DNA of 64,000 nt from the IMG/VR virus record IMGVR_UViG_3300017917_000693, positions 1 through 64,000 of that record. The stretch is one strand, 5' to 3'. Shown here piece after piece: positions 23,433-32,353 of this stretch. This DNA is from a virus. How positions within the stretch are numbered: position 1 is the first letter of the stretch; every line of letters starts with the position of its first letter. The translations under genes and the position numbers were made by a program. The notes under the pieces were generated by a model, which saw only the letters and a list, made by a program, of their open reading frames with translations, made no database searches and had not been told where the DNA came from.

Positions 23433-23530
23433 TTGTAGATAAATGGATCTCGTTTACGCAATTCTTTTAATTTTTTACGGTATCTAATTTCCATTTTAAT
23501 TCTTGCGTATATACTTTTTAACCAGTTCAT
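23429..23530 (-). CDS. Tiny basic helical protein, 33 aa
   Basis: The frame MNWLKSIYARIKMEIRY...ELRKRDPFIYK fills the gap between the 396-residue gene and the SGNH gene exactly: it starts 2 bases after the former's stop and ends in ATGA with the latter. AAGGAA stands just upstream. The product is almost entirely one basic helix with a conserved-looking KRDPFIYK end, which recalls tiny proteins beside sugar-modification genes in marine phages. Function unknown. It is too short for most gene finders and easily missed. Confidence 0.7.
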   Translation of the reverse strand: MNWLKSIYARIKMEIRYRKKLKELRKRDPFIYK

Positions 23531-23532
23531 TT

Positions 23533-24723
23533 TTATTCCTTACTACTGTGATCATATCCAGGTCGCATCATATCTATTTGTTGTTGTTTGTAATCAGGAT
23601 CACTCCAACAATAGTCAAATACTCCGGTAACATCGTCAACTGTAATCTTATAGATATCAAGATGCGTACTTAATATTTCCCAAATTTTAAACATATCTTC
23701 TGTGCCAAAACTTGATTTTAAATCAACACGACCTACTGGAAGATATCCCAGACTTAGTTCTGGATTATTTGGGTCCAATTTATTTTTAACTAGCCACTCG
23801 TTAAACTCTTGAGCAAATTTTGTAACCCAGGGATAGTTATCAGCCAGAGTTACAGACTTAGCCCATTCAATATCAAACTCACCTGAGTAGTATTTGAGAT
23901 GTGTAATTGCTTCGCAGACTGTATCAGTTAAATCCGGAGCACCTTCATCTCGGAACACTTCTATTAGAGTTTTTCCTATCTGAGCCCAGTGCATGTATAC
24001 ATGGCCGAATCTGCGATCGTATCCATTTTCTAAAAACAATTTTTTATGTTCTGCTGTTAGTTCATAACGATCAGCATGTAAAAACGTTGTAATTTGACTA
24101 GGACGCACCCACTCAGGAGTACTTGCCTGTTTGCGTTGACTTAGTATTAAACTTTCCATTTCATGGCAGATTGTATTCAACTGTCGTATTGCCCATTTAG
24201 TTTCGTAATCGGCCACTCGATAATACGGACTTAGTGAATCTACTGTGCCTTGTAATCGTTCAAAGTGATTATGTAGTTGATTTAATATACCATGCTTTGC
24301 GTATAAACCTATGTTGGTTCTACGTGTACCATCTACTGTACCTGGTTTTAATTGTGTACCTTCAACAGGATATGTTGCTGGAAAACGCACTGCATTTGGA
24401 TGGAACCATTCCTCAATAATATAATTTTCTAATCCGTGTTGAGTAAAATCAAAATTATTAATTACTGTTACGCTTTTGTTTAGCTCTTCACATAGATAAT
24501 CTAAAGTTCTAGCCGAGTCTGGGAAACCCATAAAACAAAAGTTTTTTTCTAATAGATTACCCGACTCTAATAATTTTTTAAGAGCTACGACCCAGTCTTG
24601 TGCTAGCTGGTGTTTGTCAGGAATAATATAATAATTAATTTGATCAGTATAGTCTAACGGATTCCGTAGAGTAACTGTGATTTTAGATTGATTGGTACCA
24701 TTCATACGCTTGAGGACGCTCAC
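23533..24723 (-). CDS. Conserved hypothetical, 396 aa
   Basis: Not assigned. The first half has a beta-rich region (ITVTLRNPLDYTDQINYYIIP) and a VINNFDF segment; the second half is helical with RFGHVYMHWAQIGKTLIEVFRDEGAPDL, LKYYSGEFDIEWAK and FGTEDMFKIWEI. The combination resembles proteins next to radical SAM genes in marine phage and bacterial sequences, which would make it a candidate substrate-handling partner. The GTG at 24723 overlaps the radical SAM gene by 41 bases; ATG 24705 is the alternative start. No catalytic motif was seen. Confidence 0.7.
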   Translation of the reverse strand: MSVLKRMNGTNQSKITVTLRNPLDYTDQINYYIIPDKHQLAQDWVVALKKLLESGNLLEKNFCFMGFPDSARTLDYLCEELNKSVTVINNFDFTQHGLENYIIEEWFHPNAVRFPATYPVEGTQLKPGTVDGTRRTNIGLYAKHGILNQLHNHFERLQGTVDSLSPYYRVADYETKWAIRQLNTICHEMESLILSQRKQASTPEWVRPSQITTFLHADRYELTAEHKKLFLENGYDRRFGHVYMHWAQIGKTLIEVFRDEGAPDLTDTVCEAITHLKYYSGEFDIEWAKSVTLADNYPWVTKFAQEFNEWLVKNKLDPNNPELSLGYLPVGRVDLKSSFGTEDMFKIWEILSTHLDIYKITVDDVTGVFDYCWSDPDYKQQQIDMMRPGYDHSSKE

Positions 24724-25975
24724 TTAATATATCTGCTAATGTATACTTATCGTTGCGTATCTGCTCTAGTTGTAGAATGCGATTTTTGCCTTTCACAAGA
24801 GCAGTCTGCCATTCATTAGGCCACTGCTCCTGAAATGTAGGGCGTGTCTTTAGTTGCTCTAGTATGTCCCTAAGCGAGCTGTTAGATGGCAAGCTACCCA
24901 ATATTTCGTCTACCCAGGGATGTAGTATATCCCGAGGTAGGGCCAAAGGCGACATAATTATATCTGGTGAGAAACTAAAGACAACTTTAGCCAGTACGTC
25001 TACTTCCAGCTCTTGAGCAAGCTGGGCAATTCTTGTGACTTCAAACATACCTGGTAGGGTGAGCGTGAAGTCAATGCGCATCTGACGTCGGTGACTTGCG
25101 ATTTCAACTCCCTGACGGAAGTTCTCAAGCCATGAATTGTAATCAAGTCCTGTTCTAATATATTCACCAATTGCTCCTGTTCCATCGAGACTGGCGCAGA
25201 TTTGCCAATCACGTAAGTGACGTAAAATATCGTTATAAAGATTGGTACCGCGATAGTTAACGCGGCTAAGATTAGTGTTGTACCTTGCGTAGACATTTGG
25301 TCCATCTCCTAGTTCAACAATACGCTGCATATAGCGCCAATGTTGCTCATACATCAGGGGCTCTCCACCTACCCAATATACTTCTTCTACTCGATGTTCT
25401 TCTACCGCTTGAGCAAATTCGGCTTCAATTTGATTTTCTTGAAACTGTTCAATTTGTTTTTTGATTTCAGGACGCATCCAATTATTTTTTGGATTGTGCC
25501 AATTGATCATGTTATGTTGACGCTGTTCTGACTCCCATGCGCTAGATAACATATCTCCACACATGCGACATTTGAAATTACATAGATTACTGAAACGATA
25601 GTCCCAACTTACTGGCTGTACTGTAGTTGATCCATCTGGTGCAGTGTTCTCTAATACATACTCATACTTATGTCCAAAGAGACTGTTAAAATAACTACGG
25701 TAAACTGATGTGTTGAGTAATTTATCATTACATACTTCACACTCAGATAAAGTTTCTCCTGCCATCATACGTCTGCGCACACTACGCATATGATCGCTGT
25801 TCCAATGTTCTTCAAGCGTAATTGGTATGTACTTGCCTGTGCCACTTGCTGTATCTATATACTGTTCAAAGTTCTGAGCAGGTTCACGACTAGCACAGCA
25901 CATTCTGCGCTCAGTCTGAGGGCTTAGGTATGTGTGTACCCAAGGCGCCATGCAAAATGTCGCAGGTCTACTCAT
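24683..25975 (-). CDS. Twitch-type radical SAM protein (RS6)
   Basis: The 430-residue protein has an N-terminal cysteine region (C8 with MAPW, C26-C27, C79 and C82) that resembles a twitch-type auxiliary iron-sulfur domain placed before the catalytic part. The radical SAM cluster motif is C132, C136, C139 in NLCNFKCRMCG. GGEPLMYEQHW and ASLDGTG mark the SAM-binding core. Known relatives of this N-twitch form are common in marine phages and have unproven substrates. It is the last of six such genes in a row, overlapping its upstream neighbour by 8 bases and the 396-residue gene by 41 bases. The CC pair places it in the larger subgroup of this cluster. Confidence 0.9.
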   Translation of the reverse strand: MSRPATFCMAPWVHTYLSPQTERRMCCASREPAQNFEQYIDTASGTGKYIPITLEEHWNSDHMRSVRRRMMAGETLSECEVCNDKLLNTSVYRSYFNSLFGHKYEYVLENTAPDGSTTVQPVSWDYRFSNLCNFKCRMCGDMLSSAWESEQRQHNMINWHNPKNNWMRPEIKKQIEQFQENQIEAEFAQAVEEHRVEEVYWVGGEPLMYEQHWRYMQRIVELGDGPNVYARYNTNLSRVNYRGTNLYNDILRHLRDWQICASLDGTGAIGEYIRTGLDYNSWLENFRQGVEIASHRRQMRIDFTLTLPGMFEVTRIAQLAQELEVDVLAKVVFSFSPDIIMSPLALPRDILHPWVDEILGSLPSNSSLRDILEQLKTRPTFQEQWPNEWQTALVKGKNRILQLEQIRNDKYTLADILSERPQAYEWYQSI

Positions 25976-27170
25976 ATCCCATTGCTCGGGCTATTTCAGG
26001 ATGTGTAGTAAGGAAACTTTGTTTGCGGTACTGATCAGTTATTTTCATTTTTTCTAAAAACTCTGACCCATCACTGCCCTGTCCATTTTTAATGAATTGA
26101 ACAATTCGATCAATTTCTACACGATGCTCTGCGCTGAAATCTGCTGTGGTTAATCTATTAATTACTAGCTGTTGAGCCGCAGGGGTCATGCGATTAATAC
26201 ACATATGATTTGGATCATGTAGCATATTAAAATACGTATGATTAAATGTTTGTGTGTTTACCCAATTACACAGCTCTGGCAGATAGTAAACATTTTGTAC
26301 ATTGATAGTCATACAAATTTGTGTAGATATCTGCGGACTCCGCATGGCATTAAACCGTTCTATGTTGGATTCCACCTCTGCCCAGTCAGCTCCAAATCGC
26401 TCATACTCAAACCGTTGACCAACATTATCAATGCTAAATGCTATTTCCACATGCCTGAACTTGCGCCACAATTCTTCAGCATCGTCTGGAAATACCGTAC
26501 CATTGGTATTATAATGAACTTCAATATGTTGGCTATCACCTGTGTCTGCTGCAAAACGCAGAAGATCAAAGTGCTGTTCAATTAAGAAGGGCTCCCCGCC
26601 GGTGAATTCAAAATACTTTATATTGGGCAATAACTGCTTTAGGTTATCCCAGAATGCTGGGCTTTCACGAGGCCAAGCACCATCAGTCAGAAATTGATAT
26701 GCTAGATGTTTTTTTCGATCGCCACCTACATAGTCCATTTCTTCTTTGGCCCATTTACTGCTTGACCAAGATCCGCAGATGCGACATTTAAGATTACAAA
26801 TGTTACCTAGTTTAAGATCAATAAACCAAAGTTGATCAGGATTGGTATTTGTCCAATCTACACTGTCATAATATTCTTTAAGTCTAACGCGACTGTTCAT
26901 ACGTTTGCTAGTACGTCCGGCGGCTTCTTCGTCCCAGCAACGTTTGCAGGTTGATGGTTTTTCTCCACGTAAAAATTTTTTCCGTAGATCCTGCATGTAA
27001 TCACTGTGATATATTTCTTCTAAGGTATGCTCGCGTAATAGATACTTGCTACCGTCAGACTTGGTTATTTCGTCAATGGCCAAACAGCATGGTCGTGCTG
27101 TACCTATAGGACTAGTTTCAATACTAATCCAAGGTAACATACAAATTGTTTGAGGCAAACTACTTGACAT
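25968..27170 (-). CDS. Twitch-type radical SAM protein (RS5)
   Basis: The 400-residue protein shows the same plan as its neighbours: C10 with MLPW, C28-C29, C75 and C78 (CKRC) in the N-terminal cysteine region, then C125, C129, C132 (CNLKCRIC) for the SAM cluster, and GGEPFLIEQH after it. HYNTNGTVFP and AFSIDNVG fit the barrel strands. It lies between two similar genes and shares 8 and 11 bases with them. The cysteine pair CC and the CNLKCRICGSW segment group it with RS2, RS4 and RS6. Confidence 0.9.
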   Translation of the reverse strand: MSSSLPQTICMLPWISIETSPIGTARPCCLAIDEITKSDGSKYLLREHTLEEIYHSDYMQDLRKKFLRGEKPSTCKRCWDEEAAGRTSKRMNSRVRLKEYYDSVDWTNTNPDQLWFIDLKLGNICNLKCRICGSWSSSKWAKEEMDYVGGDRKKHLAYQFLTDGAWPRESPAFWDNLKQLLPNIKYFEFTGGEPFLIEQHFDLLRFAADTGDSQHIEVHYNTNGTVFPDDAEELWRKFRHVEIAFSIDNVGQRFEYERFGADWAEVESNIERFNAMRSPQISTQICMTINVQNVYYLPELCNWVNTQTFNHTYFNMLHDPNHMCINRMTPAAQQLVINRLTTADFSAEHRVEIDRIVQFIKNGQGSDGSEFLEKMKITDQYRKQSFLTTHPEIARAMGYE

Positions 27171-28494
27171 ATGATCTTAGATCCTTGTACTCCGGAAATA
27201 CATCTTCAAACTTTTCTTCTCTGACCACATCCATACGATCATTTTCCTTAAAGAAGTCAGATAGGAAATGACTGTTATCATGTTGTTGTAGGAAATTAAT
27301 CAATCCACGATAACCACCTGTGGCACGACTAATACGATCTAACGGTTCTAGCCAAGCAAGGTGATTTTCAATTTTTTCAATAGCCTGTGCTTTATAGTGG
27401 TTAGGCAAGACATCAGCTCGTATGCGATCAGGGCTCTGACATAAATTAATATTCCAATCCTGCGGTCTGACAAAGCCACGCTCGACCCAATCTCTATGAA
27501 AGTCTGTTACGTGCAGTAGATTGTATAGGCTAACTGTACTACTAACATAAAAATCTACGTTAGGACAAATCTCTATCATACGACGTCTATTGTCTTCGGT
27601 CTCTGACCATACTTGTCCTTTACGCATATATTCGCCACGTGCGTGACTATCGTCTAAACTGGCTCCAACACTAACTGTGTCAAATAATTTCCATAGTTCA
27701 AATACATCTTGATCTTTATATTTGAGTACACTAAAGTTTGTATTATAGATCAGTCGCACGTGGAACATTTTGCGTTTGACTAACTCGTTTAAGATCATGT
27801 AGTGTTCTTCCATGATCAAGGGTTCGCCGCCGGCAAAGTAAATCTGTTCTAGATTTGGTATGTGAGGTAACATCTGTTCCCACATGTCATATTTGTGTCG
27901 TCCAGCATATTCAACACTGTCCATTTCGCGTCCAAGTACTTCGGGTTTACGTCCGTATAATTTAACATGATCCGCAAACCAGTTGCTGCTGAATAGTGGG
28001 CCACAACTACGACAACGGAAGTTACATAGGTTACTAAAACGCAGATCATAGTAGCGTAGTTTAAAATCATTTAAACTGCCGTCTTCATTGGTCTCATCTG
28101 TGAGCTCAATTAAATGTCCAAAATCTTTGCTAAAACTATTGCGCATACTGAAGAATCCGTTATCTTCTAGCTCGTAACATTTAACACATTCTTTACAGGG
28201 CTTTTCGTTAAGCATGTTAGTACGCATGGTACGCATAGGCTTATCGTTCCAGACTTCTTCCATGGTCTGCTGACGTAGATCCCCAATTGGTTGCCACATG
28301 TCGCCCAAACAACAAGGATAAGCACGACCATCGGGCAGTCCGTGTAGGTGTATCCAAGGCAGTATACAGAAGGTCTTGCTTTTAGTTAGCAATTCTTTAT
28401 GACGGTCAGTTAACTCATTGGGATCACAATAGATTGGCATGGTACTATTGTAGTCGTAGTTTTTAAAATTAGGTTTAGTCTTTTTTATTTTCAT
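27160..28494 (-). CDS. Twitch-type radical SAM protein (RS4)
   Basis: The 444-residue protein has a longer N-terminal tail (about 40 residues) before the first cysteine, C43 with ILPW. C61-C62, C100, C103 and C106 follow in the cysteine region, one cysteine more than in its relatives. The SAM cluster is C157, C161, C164 (CNFRCRSC), then GGEPLIMEEHY. The protein ends with KFEDVFPEY, a tail type also seen in the others (ETFPQM, TFPQLADW). It overlaps RS3 by 4 bases and RS5 by 11. Confidence 0.9.
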   Translation of the reverse strand: MKIKKTKPNFKNYDYNSTMPIYCDPNELTDRHKELLTKSKTFCILPWIHLHGLPDGRAYPCCLGDMWQPIGDLRQQTMEEVWNDKPMRTMRTNMLNEKPCKECVKCYELEDNGFFSMRNSFSKDFGHLIELTDETNEDGSLNDFKLRYYDLRFSNLCNFRCRSCGPLFSSNWFADHVKLYGRKPEVLGREMDSVEYAGRHKYDMWEQMLPHIPNLEQIYFAGGEPLIMEEHYMILNELVKRKMFHVRLIYNTNFSVLKYKDQDVFELWKLFDTVSVGASLDDSHARGEYMRKGQVWSETEDNRRRMIEICPNVDFYVSSTVSLYNLLHVTDFHRDWVERGFVRPQDWNINLCQSPDRIRADVLPNHYKAQAIEKIENHLAWLEPLDRISRATGGYRGLINFLQQHDNSHFLSDFFKENDRMDVVREEKFEDVFPEYKDLRSYVK

Positions 28495-29831
28495 AGAGTG
28501 TCATACCAATCTGCTAGTTGTGGAAATGTATATTTAAAATCTTTTCCACGACGTTGGTCATATTGTTGATAAAAAAGTTTAAAGTCACGCTGTAAGATTT
28601 CACGGCTTACTGCGCCACTGTGCGGGCTGTCTACTTCTACTAGATATGTATTTAATCTAACAATATGTTCGTATTCAAATTCATGTATGTGTTCGATGTT
28701 ACGACTAAGAAATGCTATTAATCTTTCACGAATATTCTTACGCACTTCTAAAGGCAATATCAGTGGGCTTTGGAAACTCGGAAAACGTAAGATGTTTAAG
28801 GTGAAGTTAATTGCGTCTCGACCGTACTTACGTTTTAATTCTACAATCCAGTCTAGTAATTCATCTAGTGAGAATAGGCATAAGGCATTGATGGTACACA
28901 TAACATGTAGGCCTCGCAGTTTGCCACTATCCAGTAGATATAGTACATTGCCAGTCCATTCATCCCAATCCAGGCCATCACGAATATACTCTGCATGACC
29001 ATTCCACGACTCATTGCTGGTATATAAGTCAAGCTCAATGCCTTCACACGCATCCAATAATCTTTCAAGTTTTTCACGTTCAAATCCTAAGTTACTGTTA
29101 ATAGCAAGACGTGTTGTACTCTTGCCTCTGTTGTCTTTAAACCAATCAATTAAGCGCCAGAGATATGGGCTCATTAACGGTTCGCCACCGGTAATGCGTA
29201 GTTCCTTTAGGGTTCTGTGGAGGTCTGATTCCCACCACTTGAAGAACGCTTCAACGTAAGGATTGACGTCAGTAGGACCATACAGTTGACTACTATCGTG
29301 ACTGTGAGTAAAGTGATTGCGTCCGTCAGATACGAGATCTGCATAGGCTCCATTGCGCTTAATATCGCGTACCCAGGCTGTACTGAAAGCAGGGTTACAA
29401 TAGCTGCAAGCAAACTGACAAGTTCTGTCAAATGCGATTTCAAGTGTTTGTAGATTAACATCATCTTGGTAATTAGTTTTATAAGCAAGATCTAAGTCCT
29501 CATCTGAATATATAATTGTTTTGTAAATTCTATCACTTGATGCGTTAGCATCTTCCAACTTCCAGCAGTACTCACAGCCACCGGGACGTTCACCTACCTG
29601 CATTTGACGACGCTGTTCTTTCTTTTCTTTTGTGTTGTGTATAGCCTTAGGATTAAACTTAATTTCCTGTACATCAATAGCATGTGGTAGTGGATGGTGA
29701 CAACTAGTAGTCTGTCCACTGCCTAACCATATGGTAGCGTTGTACCATTTAGCTGCACAGAAGCTACTACTCTTAGTGTCTATTACACGTTCTTTATATT
29801 CTAATAATGTTTCGTTAGGCTTTTTTGGCAT
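28491..29831 (-). CDS. Twitch-type radical SAM protein (RS3), SCHHP subgroup
   Basis: This 446-residue member differs in the N-terminal region: C25 with AAKW, then SCHHP at residues 43-47 in place of the CC pair, then C86 and C89 (CEYC). KEQRRQMQVGERPGG is nearly repeated in RS1. The SAM cluster is C138, C142, C145 in CQFACSYCNPAFST, and GGEPLMSPYLW follows. The histidine pair next to a single cysteine could be a different cluster ligand set. It overlaps RS2 by 17 bases and RS4 by 4. Confidence 0.9.
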   Translation of the reverse strand: MPKKPNETLLEYKERVIDTKSSSFCAAKWYNATIWLGSGQTTSCHHPLPHAIDVQEIKFNPKAIHNTKEKKEQRRQMQVGERPGGCEYCWKLEDANASSDRIYKTIIYSDEDLDLAYKTNYQDDVNLQTLEIAFDRTCQFACSYCNPAFSTAWVRDIKRNGAYADLVSDGRNHFTHSHDSSQLYGPTDVNPYVEAFFKWWESDLHRTLKELRITGGEPLMSPYLWRLIDWFKDNRGKSTTRLAINSNLGFEREKLERLLDACEGIELDLYTSNESWNGHAEYIRDGLDWDEWTGNVLYLLDSGKLRGLHVMCTINALCLFSLDELLDWIVELKRKYGRDAINFTLNILRFPSFQSPLILPLEVRKNIRERLIAFLSRNIEHIHEFEYEHIVRLNTYLVEVDSPHSGAVSREILQRDFKLFYQQYDQRRGKDFKYTFPQLADWYDTL

Positions 29832-30966
29832 AATAATCTTTTAGTTCGGGTAATACATTTAAAATAGATACGTTTCGAATAGTATCTCTAATAGCTATTT
29901 CTTTACAAAAATCTTGCCAGAGTTGATTATCAAATGCCGGCTGTTTATTAAGAGCTGTTACTATTGTATCTGCAATTGGATCTGACAGTTTAACCAATTT
30001 ATTCTTTGACTCTTGCAGCAGTTCTGGTGGCATATTATATGCTCTGAATATCTCCGGTTCTGCCAGTGGATAGATACTTAAATAATAATTATTTTCTCTG
30101 GCCCAGGCAATTAATTTATCAATATGTAATATATTTAAATTTAATATTGTGGCATGTATTATTAAATTTATTCCTGGAATCTTTGATAGTGTTTTTACAT
30201 TATTTTCAACTGTAGCCCAGACACTGTTATGTCTGATATATTCTCCCAAAGATCCAGTGGCATCAATGCTAATCATCATTCTTAATTTTGGAATATTAGA
30301 TAATATGTTTAACCAATTTTCAGTTAATGTAGTAGCATTAGTTGTTAAATGAACCTCGGTATTGTCTAATAACTTGTTATCCAGAGCCCAAGTTAATAAT
30401 TTTTTAATCTCGGGTACCATTGTTGGTTCACCGCCGCGAAGATTAATCAGTCTGGGCGCAGTTTTTAACCAATTTTTAATTTCTTTAATCTCTGGATTAT
30501 GTACTTCATAATCTTTCTGATCAATTCTACTTATTTTGAGTAATTTATTTTCTGTTGCAATCGAACTACTCTCTTTCTCGTTACACATTAGACATTTTAA
30601 ATTACATAAATTAGTTAACTGCAATTCTAATTCTACAGGCAACGCTTTAGGATAGTCATAATGTTTTAAAATTTTGTCAGCATAATTTTCTAATATTGAA
30701 TATTCACTATTAGCTTTTTGTCTAGGGCTAGTGATTCCGTTATTTTCTTGTACGTAGCAATATTGACAACTCTCAACGGTTTCACCAAGTAACATTTTTT
30801 TACGCACTTCGGCAAGTTCTTGGCTATTCCAATAATCTTCAATGGTAGAAGTACGAAGGTTATATTTACGTTCTTCTGTACTAGAACAACACATAGCAAT
30901 ATCGCCATTGGTGCAGACGACACTACTAGTCCATGGTTTTATGCAAAAAGTTTTATTTTTCAGCAT
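29815..30966 (-). CDS. Twitch-type radical SAM protein (RS2)
   Basis: At 383 residues this is the shortest of the six. C8 with IKPW, C26-C27, C67 and C70 (CQYC) form the N-terminal cysteine region; C121, C125, C128 (CNLKCLMC) bind the SAM cluster; GGEPTMVPEI and MISIDATGS follow. Codon use is visibly more AT-rich than in the neighbours (runs of AAA and TTA), a possible sign of separate origin. It overlaps RS1 by 14 bases and RS3 by 17. Confidence 0.9.
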   Translation of the reverse strand: MLKNKTFCIKPWTSSVVCTNGDIAMCCSSTEERKYNLRTSTIEDYWNSQELAEVRKKMLLGETVESCQYCYVQENNGITSPRQKANSEYSILENYADKILKHYDYPKALPVELELQLTNLCNLKCLMCNEKESSSIATENKLLKISRIDQKDYEVHNPEIKEIKNWLKTAPRLINLRGGEPTMVPEIKKLLTWALDNKLLDNTEVHLTTNATTLTENWLNILSNIPKLRMMISIDATGSLGEYIRHNSVWATVENNVKTLSKIPGINLIIHATILNLNILHIDKLIAWARENNYYLSIYPLAEPEIFRAYNMPPELLQESKNKLVKLSDPIADTIVTALNKQPAFDNQLWQDFCKEIAIRDTIRNVSILNVLPELKDYYAKKA

Positions 30967-32353
30967 GGTATTTGCATTCGTTCCAAAATTCTCGCATCTG
31001 CGGAAATGTTTCTAAAAACGTTCCTACTCCATATTGCAAGGTTGCATTACGTTTATCGTACTCGTTAAAAAAACGATAAAAGTCAGCACGTTGTTGTTCA
31101 ATATACTTAGGATCTAAGGTACTGCCTTGTGCCATCCATGCTAGGTTACGTTCCATACGCTGTATTTCGTAGTCTTTGAATCCTACAAAACTACCTTCAG
31201 GCATCAGATGCCCTTTCATCCACGCAATCACATCTTCAAGTACATGACAATAACTGTCGGGCAGTATCTGTAAACTCTGCCAGGTGGGTTGGCGTAGTAG
31301 CGGAGTGTCAAACCAAACACGCTGGTAGGTATGACTGTGTAGCTCGCGCAATTCTAAAATGTGTTCTAACAGTCTTCGTAACCCTAGAATGTTTAGATTA
31401 TTCATTGTTATGATGTAGGTTAAACTATTGCGATAGGGCACTTCTGTCAGGTAACGATGAACATAGGTGTTTACACGATGCGGGCCTACACCTCTACGAA
31501 TGTATGCAGCTTGCTCAGGATTACCCGAATCAAAGCTAACATACTGCATAAAATGTTCTATTCGTTCACCAGTACATAGTTGTTTTACTTTGTCCAGGTA
31601 CTTATTAAACAATTCTGGTTCAACACTAAAGTTACTGGTTACATCTACGTGTAGATCACTTTTAGGAAAGTTTAAGATATAGTCAAACACCCGATGTGTG
31701 TTTTTATCCATTAGTGGTTCGCCACCAGTCATACGGAAATGTCGTAAACTACCGTACAGACTTGGCCACCACTCCCAAAACGCTTCCAGCCAAGGATTAT
31801 GCTCGCGTGCAGGTATAGGACGACGACGTCCTTCAAAGTGTTCCGGAGCATTGTGCGGTGTGCTAGTAGGATAAGCACCCCAGCGTGTTATGTCCTTACC
31901 CCACTCAGTACTAAACTGTGGACTGCAATATGAGCAGGCTAGATTACATGCGTGATTAAAATTTACTTCTACATAACTAGGTGTAGCATCCATGTCCCAT
32001 GGTGCATTAACAATCTCATCATAGTGTTCTGCAGCCCAGGGTTCACCTGAACGATAGTGTCGATCACTTAGTTGTCCGTTGTCCTCAGCTGACCAGCAGT
32101 AACTACATTCTGGTGGACGTTGCCCTTCCTTCATAAGTCTGCGCTGTTCTTTTTTATGATCTGTATTGTGTAGTGCGCCAGGATAAAACTTCAATGGTGC
32201 CACAGGAATTTCATGTAGGGGCGGATGATAGCAACTATTGGTCATGCCTGTGGTTAGGTGCAGACTAACCTGTTGCCATTTAGCTAGACACAGTGCTGAG
32301 CCTAATTGTTCCCGCATTTGTTCTGCGGTTGACATGAAGTCACTTTTACTCAC
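30953..32353 (-). CDS. Twitch-type radical SAM protein (RS1), SCYHP subgroup
   Basis: This 466-residue protein is the first of the six to be transcribed. C22 with LAKW, SCYHP at residues 40-44, C83 and C86 (CSYC) form the N-terminal region, and C136, C140, C143 (CNLACSYCSPQFST) bind the SAM cluster; GGEPLMDKNTH follows. The SCYHP and KKEQRRLMKEGQRPPE parts match RS3 closely, so RS1 and RS3 form one subgroup and RS2, RS4, RS5 and RS6 another. It overlaps the glycosyltransferase-like gene at 32346 by 8 bases. Confidence 0.9.
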   Translation of the reverse strand: MSKSDFMSTAEQMREQLGSALCLAKWQQVSLHLTTGMTNSCYHPPLHEIPVAPLKFYPGALHNTDHKKEQRRLMKEGQRPPECSYCWSAEDNGQLSDRHYRSGEPWAAEHYDEIVNAPWDMDATPSYVEVNFNHACNLACSYCSPQFSTEWGKDITRWGAYPTSTPHNAPEHFEGRRRPIPAREHNPWLEAFWEWWPSLYGSLRHFRMTGGEPLMDKNTHRVFDYILNFPKSDLHVDVTSNFSVEPELFNKYLDKVKQLCTGERIEHFMQYVSFDSGNPEQAAYIRRGVGPHRVNTYVHRYLTEVPYRNSLTYIITMNNLNILGLRRLLEHILELRELHSHTYQRVWFDTPLLRQPTWQSLQILPDSYCHVLEDVIAWMKGHLMPEGSFVGFKDYEIQRMERNLAWMAQGSTLDPKYIEQQRADFYRFFNEYDKRNATLQYGVGTFLETFPQMREFWNECKYHAEK

